DNA of 64,000 bases from Streptomyces collinus Tu 365. GTDB lineage: Bacteria; Actinomycetota; Actinomycetes; Streptomycetales; Streptomycetaceae. The position numbers were made by a program, and so were the translations under genes. Shown here piece after piece: positions 25,697-33,689 of the stretch. Each line of letters begins with the position of its first letter. Within the stretch, counting starts at the first letter, position 1. The DNA lies in the NCBI RefSeq assembly GCF_000444875.1, contig NC_021985.1, forward strand, positions 5,166,170 through 5,230,169, written 5' to 3'. Under the pieces are notes generated by a model, which ran no database searches, had not been told where the DNA came from, and saw nothing but the letters and a program-made list of their open reading frames with translations.

Positions 25697-27742
25697 GTGA
25701 CCTTGATGACCGCTCGCCGACCGTCGTTGTCGCCCCTGCTCCAGCGGCTGCGGGACCGATCGCCCGGCCTGGGCGCCGGCCTGCTGGGCGGCGCGGTCGC
25801 CGCCGGGCTCGGCCTCGGCTCGCTCGCCGTCCTCGTGCTCGCCCTGTGGATCAGCTCGCCGTACCCCGACAGCGGGCCGGGCGGCGCGCTGCACGTCGCC
25901 GCCGCCCTCTGGCTGCTCGCGCACGGGGTCGAACTGGTCCGCACCGACACGCTCTCCGGCGCTCCCCTGCCCGTGGGCGTCACCCCGTTGCTGCTGCTCG
26001 CGCTGCCCGTGTGGCTGCTGCACCGGGCCGCACGGGACGCGACGGAGGTGCCCGCCGAACCCGACGGCCCCCCGCCCGTCCCGGCGCGCACCGCGTGGAC
26101 CGGGGTGGTCCTCGGCTACCTCGCCGTCGGCGGGGCGGCCGCGCTGTACTGCTCCGGCAGCGAACTCCGCCCCTCCTGGGTGTGGGTGACGGTGTGTCTG
26201 CCGGTGGTCGCGGCGGGGGCGGCGGCGAGCGGGGTCTGGGCGGCCCACGGCTGCCCGCGCGAACCGGTGCTCCGCCTGCTGCTGGTGCTGCCCGACCGGC
26301 TGCGGCTGCTGCTGTTCGGGTCCGACGCCGGACCACGCCTCGGCGCCGCCGTACGGGCGGCGGGAGCCGGTACCGCCGTCCTGTCCGGGGGCGGGGCGCT
26401 GCTGCTCGCCGGGTCCCTGGTGCTGCACGGACCGGCGGCACGGGCGTCCTTCCTCCAGCTCACGGAGGGCTGGACCGGGCGCTTCGCCGTCCTGCTGCTC
26501 GGCGTCGCGCTGATCCCCAACGCGGCGGTGTGGTCGGCGTCCTACTCCCTCGGCCCCGGCTTCGCCCTCGGCGCCGGGCACCTGGTGCACCCGCTCGCCT
26601 CCGACCCGGCGCCCCTGCTGCCCCCCTTCCCGCTGCTCGCGGCGGTACCGGACGCTGGCCCCGGCACGCGGCTCACCTGGGCGGTGGGAGTGGTGCCGGT
26701 GGTGGCCGGGGTGACGGTCGCCTGGTTCGTGGCGCGGGCCGCCGTGCGGCTCGGGGAGCGGGACGAGCAGGGCAGGCGGGCGCCCGCCCCCGTGTCACCG
26801 GCGCCCTGGCCGGCGGCGCGCACGGCCGGGGTCCTCGTGCTGTCCGCGCTGGTCTGCGCCGGCTTCCTCGCCCTCCTCGCCGCGCTGTCCGGCGGCCCCC
26901 TGGGTACGGCGGCACTGTCCCGGTTCGGGCCGGTCTGGTGGCAGAGCGGCGGAGCGACCGCCGGCTGGATCACGGTGACCGGACTGCCGGTGGTGCTGAC
27001 GGTACGAGGGTGGCGGCTGTGGCGCCGCGGGGTGCACGCCAGGGCCGTACCGGGGTCGGGGCAGGGGGCAGGCACGGGCCGGGGAACCGGCGCGGGGAGG
27101 ACGGCGGCGCGGTCGGTGGCCGGGGTGGCCGGCGGGAACGCGAAGGGGGCCGCGAGGACCGCGGCCCAGGAGTCGCCCATGGGCACGGCGGGGAAGGCGG
27201 CGAAGGGCGCGGGCCGTGCCGCGGCGCCGTCCACCGGGCCGGGCGAGGACGAGCTGTACGACTTCGTGCCCGCGCAGGACCCGTTCCCCCCGGCCTGGCA
27301 GCACGACGACCTCGCGCGTACCTCGCGCTGGGCGGCCCTCCGCGAGGCCTCGGCGCCGCCGGAGGCCGCCGGCCGGCCCGCGGAGAAGGGGTCCGCCCCC
27401 ACCGGGGGCCCGGCGGACGGGACCGGCACGCACGGAGTGCCCGGCACGGACGGAGTGCCCGGCACGGACGAGGCGACCGGCACGGTGGGGAAGGGCGGCA
27501 CGGCGGATCCGGCGGGCGCGGCACACCAGAATCTCCCGGCAGGCCCGGCAGGCCCGGCAGGCCCGGCAGGCCCGGCAGGCCCGGCAGGCCCGGCAGGCCC
27601 GGCAGGCCCGGCAGGCCCGGCAGGCCCGGCCGGCCCGGCCGGAGAGGCGGACCATGCGGCCGGCTCGACCGGCCCGGCCGCCGACTCGGCCGCCGCACCC
27701 GACGAGTCCGGCCCCGAGGGCCGCGAGGGCGGTGCCCCCTAG
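25697..27742 (+). CDS. DUF6350/PerM-like polytopic membrane protein with PAG-repeat tail
   Basis: A protein of 681 aa. The first 400 residues hold about eight to nine hydrophobic helices, a layout called DUF6350 or cell-division protein PerM in actinobacteria. From about residue 450 the protein is disordered and ends in a run of PAG triplets (residues around 614-649). The GTG at 25697 (VTLMTARRPS) has GGGAG upstream; an ATG nine bases later is the alternative. The cytoplasmic tail includes DELYDFVPAQDPFPPAWQ, a conserved-looking segment. PerM proteins in mycobacteria stabilise divisome components; the same role here is inferred. The gene ends 5 bp from the stop of the convergent membrane-protein gene. 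Confidence 0.78.
   Translation: MTLMTARRPSLSPLLQRLRDRSPGLGAGLLGGAVAAGLGLGSLAVLVLALWISSPYPDSGPGGALHVAAALWLLAHGVELVRTDTLSGAPLPVGVTPLLLLALPVWLLHRAARDATEVPAEPDGPPPVPARTAWTGVVLGYLAVGGAAALYCSGSELRPSWVWVTVCLPVVAAGAAASGVWAAHGCPREPVLRLLLVLPDRLRLLLFGSDAGPRLGAAVRAAGAGTAVLSGGGALLLAGSLVLHGPAARASFLQLTEGWTGRFAVLLLGVALIPNAAVWSASYSLGPGFALGAGHLVHPLASDPAPLLPPFPLLAAVPDAGPGTRLTWAVGVVPVVAGVTVAWFVARAAVRLGERDEQGRRAPAPVSPAPWPAARTAGVLVLSALVCAGFLALLAALSGGPLGTAALSRFGPVWWQSGGATAGWITVTGLPVVLTVRGWRLWRRGVHARAVPGSGQGAGTGRGTGAGRTAARSVAGVAGGNAKGAARTAAQESPMGTAGKAAKGAGRAAAPSTGPGEDELYDFVPAQDPFPPAWQHDDLARTSRWAALREASAPPEAAGRPAEKGSAPTGGPADGTGTHGVPGTDGVPGTDEATGTVGKGGTADPAGAAHQNLPAGPAGPAGPAGPAGPAGPAGPAGPAGPAGPAGPAGEADHAAGSTGPAADSAAAPDESGPEGREGGAP
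27536..27643 (+). repeat. 9-bp minisatellite encoding (Pro-Ala-Gly)12
   Basis: Ten exact tandem copies of CCGGCAGGC from 27536 to 27625, followed by two variant copies. The array stays in frame and encodes a collagen-like PAG run at the C-terminus of the DUF6350 protein. Exact DNA identity of ten units indicates recent expansion, so length is likely to vary among strains. Confidence 0.95.
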
Positions 27743-27746
27743 GGCG

Positions 27747-28535
27747 TCAGCTGTTGTCGACCCCGAGCACCCCGCGCAGCTCCTTGGGCAGGAGCTGGTC
27801 GCAGGACTGCTTGGCCTCGTGGGTGAGGGCGTCGGTGACGCAGGTGTAGTAGTCGCGGTAGACCAGCTGCACGGTGAACGTCGTGCCCACCAGTGCCAGT
27901 GCCAGGCACGCGGTGACCACGCCGCCGATCGCCGCCGTGGTGTGCGGGCGGCCGCCCGGGGCCGGGGCCGGGGGAGCGGCCGGAGCAGGGGTGTCCGGGT
28001 TCCGGTCCGGGGTGCGGGGCTTGGCGCGCAGGGCGCTGATGCCCCAGTACAGGGCCAGCGCGCCCAGCAGCAGCGACACGTAGGGCCAGCTGAACAGGGC
28101 GAAGAAGACGGACCACATGCCGCACAGCAGCGCGTAGCGCGCGCGGCGCTGGGCCGGGTCCGTCGGGTCCCAGCGCAGGTTGGGCCCGCCCGGGCCGCCG
28201 GGGCCCTCGGGGCCGCCGCCGGGCCGCTGGCCGAAGCCGCCGGGGGAGCGGCCGGGCTGGTGGTCGCTCCACTGGCCGCCCCAGCCGGGGCCGTGCCCTG
28301 AGCCCTTGGACCCCTCGGGGTGACGGGGCTGCCAGGGCCGGTCCGGGCTGCCCTCGGGCGGCGGCGCGAACGGGTTGTCGTCCTGCTGCTCGCCGCCGCG
28401 TCCGTCGCCGTCCCCGCCGTTCTGGGGCGCCTCGGGCGGCGAGGCCGGCCTCTCCCGCAGCAGCACGGCGCCCCGCTCGCCCTCCTGGGCCGGGTGCGGC
28501 GGGAACGTGAGGAGTCGCAGGCTGCGGTCGGGCAT
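27747..28535 (-). CDS. Membrane protein with Pro/Gly-rich cytoplasmic N-terminus
   Basis: A protein of about 262 aa from the ATG at 28535 (MPDRSLRLLTFPPHP); another ATG at 28577 is possible. The first 120 residues are Gly/Pro/Gln-rich and disordered, then two close hydrophobic helices (LLCGMWSVFFALFSWPYVSLLLGALALYWGIS) form a DUF4190-like hairpin, followed by a Pro-rich loop and a third helix (GGVVTACLALALVG). The last 50 residues, probably extracellular, contain two Cys (YYTCVTDALT and QSCDQLL) that could pair. No known function. It is divergent from purN. Confidence 0.8.
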   Translation of the reverse strand: MPDRSLRLLTFPPHPAQEGERGAVLLRERPASPPEAPQNGGDGDGRGGEQQDDNPFAPPPEGSPDRPWQPRHPEGSKGSGHGPGWGGQWSDHQPGRSPGGFGQRPGGGPEGPGGPGGPNLRWDPTDPAQRRARYALLCGMWSVFFALFSWPYVSLLLGALALYWGISALRAKPRTPDRNPDTPAPAAPPAPAPGGRPHTTAAIGGVVTACLALALVGTTFTVQLVYRDYYTCVTDALTHEAKQSCDQLLPKELRGVLGVDNS

Positions 28536-28817
28536 CAAAAGAGCGTCTTCCCCTAGATGAGTACGGCTGTGCGACATGAGCTTCCACCCCGTCAACGCAC
28601 CGCACGACGACCGCGTTCCCGGGGCAGCTCCTGGTTGATCCCCCCGAACGCTACCTTCCGGCCACACACCCGTCCCCCGGGGGCCTTCGACGGTGCCGGT
28701 ATCGTTGCTGACGGTCGGCCGCTTCGTAGACTTCCCCGTATCCCGGGGCGCGAAGCATTCGTACGACTGTACAAACCGCCGGCCGGACACATCGCTCCCC
28801 CGAGAAAGGGCCCCACC

Positions 28818-29456
28818 GTGGCCGCCACCACCGCTGGCCAAGCGGTCAAGCGCCTCGTCGTGCTGGTCTCCGGATCCGGCACCAACCTGCAGGCGCTCCT
28901 GGACGAGATCGAGCGCACCGGAGCCGAGTCGTACGGCGCGCGGATCGTCGCCGTCGGGGCCGACCGCGACGGCATCGAGGGCCTCGCCCGCGCCGAGCGG
29001 GCCGGGCTGCCCACCTTCGTGTGCCGGGTGAAGGACTTCGCCGGCCGGGAGGAGTGGGACGCGGCCCTCGCCCGTGCCGTGGCCGACCACGAGCCCGACC
29101 TCGTGGTCTCCGCCGGGTTCATGAAGATCGTGGGCAAGGAATTCCTCGCGCGGTTCGGCGGCCGGTTCGTCAACACGCACCCCGCCCTGCTGCCCAGTTT
29201 TCCCGGGGCCCACGGCGTGCGCGACGCGCTCGCGTACGGCGCCCGGGTCACCGGCTGCACCGTCCACTTCGTCGACGACGGCGTCGACACCGGCCCGATC
29301 ATCGCCCAGGGCGTGGTCGAGGTCCGGGACGAGGACGACGAGAGCGCGCTGCACGAGCGCATCAAGGAAGTCGAGCGAAGGCTGCTCGTCGAGGTCGTGG
29401 GGCGGCTCGCCCGCAACGGCTATCGCATTGAGGGACGAAAGGTAGTTATCCAGTGA
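28818..29456 (+). CDS. purN: Phosphoribosylglycinamide formyltransferase
   Basis: De novo purine synthesis step 3: transfers a formyl group from 10-formyl-THF to GAR; 212 aa. The GTG at 28818 has GAGAAAGGG upstream and gives VAATTAGQAVKRLVVLVSGSGTN; longer in-frame starts upstream lack ribosome sites. The substrate loop GSGTNLQALLD, the catalytic block THPALLPSFPGAHG and the final Asp in DDGVDTGPII are present. The stop overlaps the purH start by 4 bp (GTGA), so purN and purH are translationally coupled. Confidence 0.97.
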   Translation: MAATTAGQAVKRLVVLVSGSGTNLQALLDEIERTGAESYGARIVAVGADRDGIEGLARAERAGLPTFVCRVKDFAGREEWDAALARAVADHEPDLVVSAGFMKIVGKEFLARFGGRFVNTHPALLPSFPGAHGVRDALAYGARVTGCTVHFVDDGVDTGPIIAQGVVEVRDEDDESALHERIKEVERRLLVEVVGRLARNGYRIEGRKVVIQ

Positions 29457-31024
29457 CCGCCACCGCCGAGAGCACCAAGCGGCCCATCCGCCGGGCGCTC
29501 GTCAGCGTCTACGACAAGACCGGCCTCGAAGACCTCGCGCGCGGGCTGCACGAGGCCGGGGTCGAGCTGGTCTCGACCGGGTCCACGGCCGGCCGGATCG
29601 CCGCCGCCGGTGTCCCCGTCACCAAGGTCGAGGAGCTCACCGGCTTCCCCGAGTGCCTGGACGGCCGGGTCAAGACCCTGCACCCGCGGGTGCACGCGGG
29701 CATCCTCGCCGACCTGCGTCTGGACAGCCACCGCGAGCAGCTCGCCGAGCTGGGCGTCGAGCCGTTCGACCTGGTCGTCGTCAACCTCTACCCGTTCCGG
29801 GAGACCGTCGCCTCCGGCGCCTCGCCCGACGAGTGCGTGGAGCAGATCGACATCGGCGGCCCCTCGATGGTCCGCGCCGCCGCCAAGAACCACCCCTCGG
29901 TCGCCGTGGTCACCAGCCCCGAGCGGTACGCCGACGTGCTGGCCGCCGCGCAGTCCGGCGGCTTCGACCTCGTCACCCGCAAGCGGCTCGCCGCCGAGGC
30001 CTTCCAGCACACGGCCGCCTACGACGTGGCCGTCGCCTCCTGGTTCGCCTCCTCCTACGCGCCCGTGGACGAGTCGCCGTTCCCCGACTTCCTCGGTGCC
30101 ACCTGGGAGCGGGCGCACACCCTGCGCTACGGCGAGAACCCGCACCAGCCGGCGGCGCTGTACGTCGACGCCGGCGGCGCCGGCCTGGCCCAGGCCGAGC
30201 AGCTGCACGGCAAGGAGATGTCGTACAACAACTACACGGACACGGACGCCGCCCGCCGTGCCGCGTACGACCACGACGAGCCGTGCGTCGCGATCATCAA
30301 GCACGCCAACCCCTGCGGCATCGCGGTCGGCGCCGACGTGGCCGAGGCGCACCGCAAGGCGCACGCCTGCGACCCGCTGTCCGCGTTCGGCGGGGTCATC
30401 GCCGTGAACCGGCCGGTCAGCAAGGAGATGGCCGAACAGGTCGCGGAGATCTTCACCGAGGTCATCGTCGCGCCCGGCTACGAGGACGGGGCCCTGGAGG
30501 CCCTGACCAAGAAGAAGAACATCCGGGTTCTGCGGGCCCCGAACGGCCCGGCCAACCCCGTCGAGGTCAAGCCCGTCGACGGCGGTGTGCTGCTGCAGGA
30601 GACCGACCGGCTCCAGGCCGACGGCGACGACCCGGCCAACTGGACGCTGGCGACCGGCGAGGCGCTCTCCGCCGAGGAGCTGAAGGAGCTGGCCTTCGCC
30701 TGGAAGGCGTGCCGTGCGGTGAAGTCCAACGCGATCCTGCTCGCCAAGGACGGCGCCTCGGTCGGCGTCGGCATGGGCCAGGTCAACCGCGTCGACTCCT
30801 GCAAGCTGGCCGTCGAGCGGGCGGGCGAGGAGCGGGCCCGCGGCGCCTACGCGGCCTCGGACGCCTTCTTCCCCTTCCCGGACGGTCCCGAGATCCTCAT
30901 CGGCGCGGGCGTGCGGGCGATCGTCCAGCCGGGCGGCTCGATCCGCGACGAGCTGGTCGTGGAGGCCGCCAAGAAGGCCGGCGTGACCATGTACTTCACC
31001 GGCACGCGCCACTTCTTCCACTGA
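29453..31024 (+). CDS. purH: Bifunctional AICAR formyltransferase / IMP cyclohydrolase
   Basis: The last two steps of IMP synthesis in one 523-aa protein. The N-terminal MGS-like cyclohydrolase (about 1-150) shows VSVYDKTGLEDLA, STGSTAGRI and TLHPRVHAGIL. The C-terminal AICAR transformylase includes RYGENPHQ, KEMSYNNYTDTDAA, IKHANPCG and FKACRAVKSNAI-type segments. It starts at a GTG overlapping the purN stop. It uses 10-formyl-THF, which FolD, encoded 1 kb downstream, helps to supply. No ZTP aptamer is visible ahead of purN-purH, unlike glyA in this window. Confidence 0.98.
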   Translation: MTATAESTKRPIRRALVSVYDKTGLEDLARGLHEAGVELVSTGSTAGRIAAAGVPVTKVEELTGFPECLDGRVKTLHPRVHAGILADLRLDSHREQLAELGVEPFDLVVVNLYPFRETVASGASPDECVEQIDIGGPSMVRAAAKNHPSVAVVTSPERYADVLAAAQSGGFDLVTRKRLAAEAFQHTAAYDVAVASWFASSYAPVDESPFPDFLGATWERAHTLRYGENPHQPAALYVDAGGAGLAQAEQLHGKEMSYNNYTDTDAARRAAYDHDEPCVAIIKHANPCGIAVGADVAEAHRKAHACDPLSAFGGVIAVNRPVSKEMAEQVAEIFTEVIVAPGYEDGALEALTKKKNIRVLRAPNGPANPVEVKPVDGGVLLQETDRLQADGDDPANWTLATGEALSAEELKELAFAWKACRAVKSNAILLAKDGASVGVGMGQVNRVDSCKLAVERAGEERARGAYAASDAFFPFPDGPEILIGAGVRAIVQPGGSIRDELVVEAAKKAGVTMYFTGTRHFFH

Positions 31025-31054
31025 GCCCGCCGGGCCCACCGGCCCCCGGGTTCG

Positions 31055-31109
31055 CACGGAAGCGGCCTCCGGCCCCCTGTGAAGGCGGGGGCCGGAGGCC
31101 GCTTCCGTG
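31055..31109. terminator. Bidirectional terminator, perfect 23-bp stem
   Basis: Arms 31055-31077 and 31087-31109 pair perfectly over 23 bp around a nine-base loop (TGTGAAGGC). It lies between the convergent purH and RDD genes and should stop transcription from both sides. Confidence 0.88.
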
Positions 31110-31150
31110 TTCAGGCGCTCAGGGCGCTGAAGGCGCCGGAGGCGCTCAGC

Positions 31151-31729
31151 TCACTGGGTCTTGATGACGATCGAGCCGCAGACCTTGTCGGCGAACGTCT
31201 GGCGCTTGGAGTCCCACGCCGGCCACAGCCAGCCCAGGTAGCAGGCGAGGCTGTCCAGGAAGTGGGCGAGACGGCGGACGAAGGCCATGCCGACGCCGAG
31301 CGGCTGGCCGGTCTCCTCCTTCACCAGGCGGATGCCCAGCGCCTTCTTGCCGATCGTCTGGCCGGTGCGGCCCTCCTGGATCAGCTGCCAGATCGCGACC
31401 GCGATGATGGCGAGCCCGCCGATCGCCGACAGCGCGGCGTTGTTGCGTCCCACGATCACGAGGATGTACGGCACCAGGAAGACCAGGCCGTCGACGAGGG
31501 TGCCCAGAAAGCGCTGTCCCCAGTTCGCGTACGGCGGCTGGACGCCGTAGCCGTAACCGCCCTGCTGCGGGTAGCCCGGGTAACCCGGCTGCTGCGGGTA
31601 GCCGTAACCCTGCTGCGGCGGGACGCCCTGCGGTGCCTGCGGGTAGCCGGGCTGCTGCTGCGGGTACCCGTAGGGCTGCTGCGGGTCCTGCGGCTGGCCG
31701 TAGGGGTTGTTGGGCGAGCCGAAACTCAT
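31151..31729 (-). CDS. RDD family membrane protein
   Basis: A protein of 192 aa. The first 65 residues are Gln/Pro/Tyr/Gly-rich repeats (GYPQQPGYPGYP type), then an RDD domain of three to four helices (WGQRFLGTLVDGLVFLVPYILVIV, LSAIGGLAIIAVAIWQLI and a C-terminal amphipathic part). The family's Arg is in NWGQRFLGTLVD and Asp in the same helix. RDD proteins are implicated in ion exchange or in anchoring other proteins; the specific role here is unknown. The ATG at 31729 is conserved in form (MSFGSPNNPYGQP). It stands alone, convergent with purH. Confidence 0.88.
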   Translation of the reverse strand: MSFGSPNNPYGQPQDPQQPYGYPQQQPGYPQAPQGVPPQQGYGYPQQPGYPGYPQQGGYGYGVQPPYANWGQRFLGTLVDGLVFLVPYILVIVGRNNAALSAIGGLAIIAVAIWQLIQEGRTGQTIGKKALGIRLVKEETGQPLGVGMAFVRRLAHFLDSLACYLGWLWPAWDSKRQTFADKVCGSIVIKTQ

Positions 31730-31993
31730 GGCGGGTTTCCTCCGTTGACACTGCGGGGACGACGCGGAAGGAACGGAGGATCGTCAAGATCTGAGCGGTT
31801 TGCCCCCCAACCGGACCGCGGTACTGCGCCGTTCATCGTCGGGGGAGAGGCCGATTCTTGTCCAGCCGGATTCGCGAGGTGTTGTGCAAGTGCAACATCG
31901 TCGATCAAGGACGGCCGACCCGGCGGCGGGTGGGACCCGGCCGGAGGGCACCCGGATTGGAACCAGGGGCCGGTCATCCGCGAGGATGGGGGC

Positions 31994-32848
31994 ATGACCG
32001 CCCAGATTCTCGATGGCAAGGCCACCGCAGCCGCGATCAAGTCCGATCTGACCGCCCGCGTGGCGGCGCTGAAGGAGAAGGGCGTCACGCCCGGCCTCGG
32101 CACGATCCTGGTCGGGGAGGACCCCGGCAGCCAGAAGTACGTCGCAGGCAAGCACCGCGACTGCGCGCAGGTCGGCCTCGCCTCCATCCAGCGTGAGCTG
32201 CCGGCGACGGCCACCCAGGAGGAGATCGAGGCGGTCGTCCGCGAGCTGAACGAGGACCCCGCCTGCACCGGCTACATCGTCCAACTCCCGCTGCCCAAGG
32301 GCATCGACGAGAACCGCATCCTGGAACTGATGGACCCGGCCAAGGACGCCGACGGCCTGCACCCGATGAACCTCGGGCGGCTGGTCCTGAACGAGCCGGC
32401 CCCGCTGCCCTGCACCCCGAACGGCATCCTCACCCTGCTGCGCCGCCACGGCGTGGAGATCAAGGGCGCCGAGGTCGTGGTCGTCGGCCGTGGCGTGACC
32501 ATCGGCCGCCCGATGCCGCTGTTGCTCACCCGGCGCAGCGAGAACGCCACCGTGACCCAGTGCCACACCGGCACCCGTGACCTGTCCGCCCACCTCAAGC
32601 GGGCCGACATCATCATCGCGGCGGCCGGCGTCCCGCACCTGATCCGTCCCGAGGACGTCAAGCCCGGCGCGGCCGTGCTGGACGTCGGTGTGTCCCGCAA
32701 CTCCGAGGGTAAGATCGTCGGTGACGTCCACCCGGGCGTGACCGAGGTGGCCGGCTGGATCTCCCCCAACCCCGGCGGTGTGGGCCCGATGACCCGGGCG
32801 CAGCTGCTGGTCAACGTGGTCGAGGCGGCGGAGCGCAGTGCCGGCTGA
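31994..32848 (+). CDS. folD: Methylenetetrahydrofolate dehydrogenase / cyclohydrolase
   Basis: Bifunctional one-carbon enzyme of 284 aa that makes 10-formyl-THF from 5,10-methylene-THF with NADP. The ATG at 31994 has GGATGGGGGC upstream. The active-site Tyr and Lys lie in SQKYVAGKHRDC; VQLPLPKGI and MDPAKDADGLHP are conserved blocks; the nucleotide site is GRGVTIGRPM and the C-terminal PNPGGVGPMTRAQLL is typical. It feeds formyl groups to PurN and PurH upstream. The DUF3017 gene overlaps its 3' end by 11 bp. Confidence 0.97.
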   Translation: MTAQILDGKATAAAIKSDLTARVAALKEKGVTPGLGTILVGEDPGSQKYVAGKHRDCAQVGLASIQRELPATATQEEIEAVVRELNEDPACTGYIVQLPLPKGIDENRILELMDPAKDADGLHPMNLGRLVLNEPAPLPCTPNGILTLLRRHGVEIKGAEVVVVGRGVTIGRPMPLLLTRRSENATVTQCHTGTRDLSAHLKRADIIIAAAGVPHLIRPEDVKPGAAVLDVGVSRNSEGKIVGDVHPGVTEVAGWISPNPGGVGPMTRAQLLVNVVEAAERSAG

Positions 32849-33308
32849 GGACACCCACGGCACGGAGCCGACCGTGCGCGACGCGATCAGCGCTCCCGAC
32901 GCCGAGGGGCGTCCGCGGCGTGTCACGCGCCGCTTCCCGCTGTTCACCAGGGACACCGCCCGGCCCGAGGGCGGTGGCCGGGCCGCGGCGGGCGACGCCC
33001 CGGCGCCCGCCCGGCAGTGGCCGATGCTGCTCGTGCTGTCGACGGTCGCCCTCGGCCTGCTGCTGACCGCGCTCGACCTGTTCCGGCTGGGCACCCTGCT
33101 GATCGGCGGGGCCCTGCTGGCGGGCGCGGTCCTGCGGTGGACACTCCCGGGCGTCGGCATGCTCGCCGTCCGCTCCCGCTTCACGGACATCGCCACCTAC
33201 GGGGTGCTGGGCCTCGCCATCGCCCTGCTGGCGATGACCGCCCAGCCCAAGCCGTGGCTGGAGATCCCGTTCCTGAAGGACACCTTGCACTTCACGCTCA
33301 CCAAGTAG
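32838..33308 (+). CDS. DUF3017 membrane protein
   Basis: A membrane protein of 156 aa, start GTG within the last codons of folD (11-bp overlap), so the two are co-translated. About 60 charged N-terminal residues are followed by three to four hydrophobic helices (PMLLVLSTVALGLLLTALDLF, LLIGGALLAGAVLRW and VLGLAIALLAMTAQ), the DUF3017 layout. This folD-DUF3017 linkage is widely conserved in Streptomyces, but no function is known. The short C-terminus is FLKDTLHFTLTK. Confidence 0.9.
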   Translation: MPAEDTHGTEPTVRDAISAPDAEGRPRRVTRRFPLFTRDTARPEGGGRAAAGDAPAPARQWPMLLVLSTVALGLLLTALDLFRLGTLLIGGALLAGAVLRWTLPGVGMLAVRSRFTDIATYGVLGLAIALLAMTAQPKPWLEIPFLKDTLHFTLTK

Positions 33309-33689
33309 CGCCGCCCGCGCGGCGCCGAGGTGCCCGGCAGCGGCGGCCCGTCCCCTCCCCCGAGCAAGACGGACCGCCGCCGGGACACAGCCTTCCCTGC
33401 CGTGAACGCCCTGTTCAACGGCTGTCCGTCCGCTGTGGCACGGAAGTGACGGTTCCGCTACGGTGTCCGCGCACTGCCACATGTGCCCCGGCCGTGGCGG
33501 AACCCCGGCGAATCGGGGATACGTTACGAAGACCGTGTGGTGGTCGGCGCATCCCCATGGGTAGCCAGAACGGGCGCCGCACCAGGGGCAGGACCGGAGC
33601 GGACCCGGCCCGGCGGGTGCCCGCGGGGACGGCGCGGGGGGCGGCGCGCGGAACCGGCCGCACCGGCCGGGGGACAGAGGGGGGAACCG
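33309..33689. other. Intergenic region with candidate ECF-type promoter
   Basis: A region of 381 bp without a convincing gene. It contains GGAAC at 33499-33503 and CGTT at 33522-33525, 18 bp apart, which is the shape of an actinobacterial ECF sigma promoter (compare SigE/SigR-type GGAA...GTT). A hairpin-prone GC stretch around 33305-33380 may end folD-DUF3017 transcription. The frame upstream of the ATG at 33690 is open, but its composition and lack of ribosome site argue against an earlier start. Confidence 0.45.

Noticed and set aside
27536..27643. Short tandem array considered as a CRISPR
   Set aside because: Units are 9 bp with no spacers, in frame, and encode a PAG run.
31875..31900. 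Near-palindrome TGTTGTGCAAGTGCAACA upstream of folD
   Set aside because: Symmetry is imperfect and no regulator or repeated copy supports it; too weak to list as an operator.
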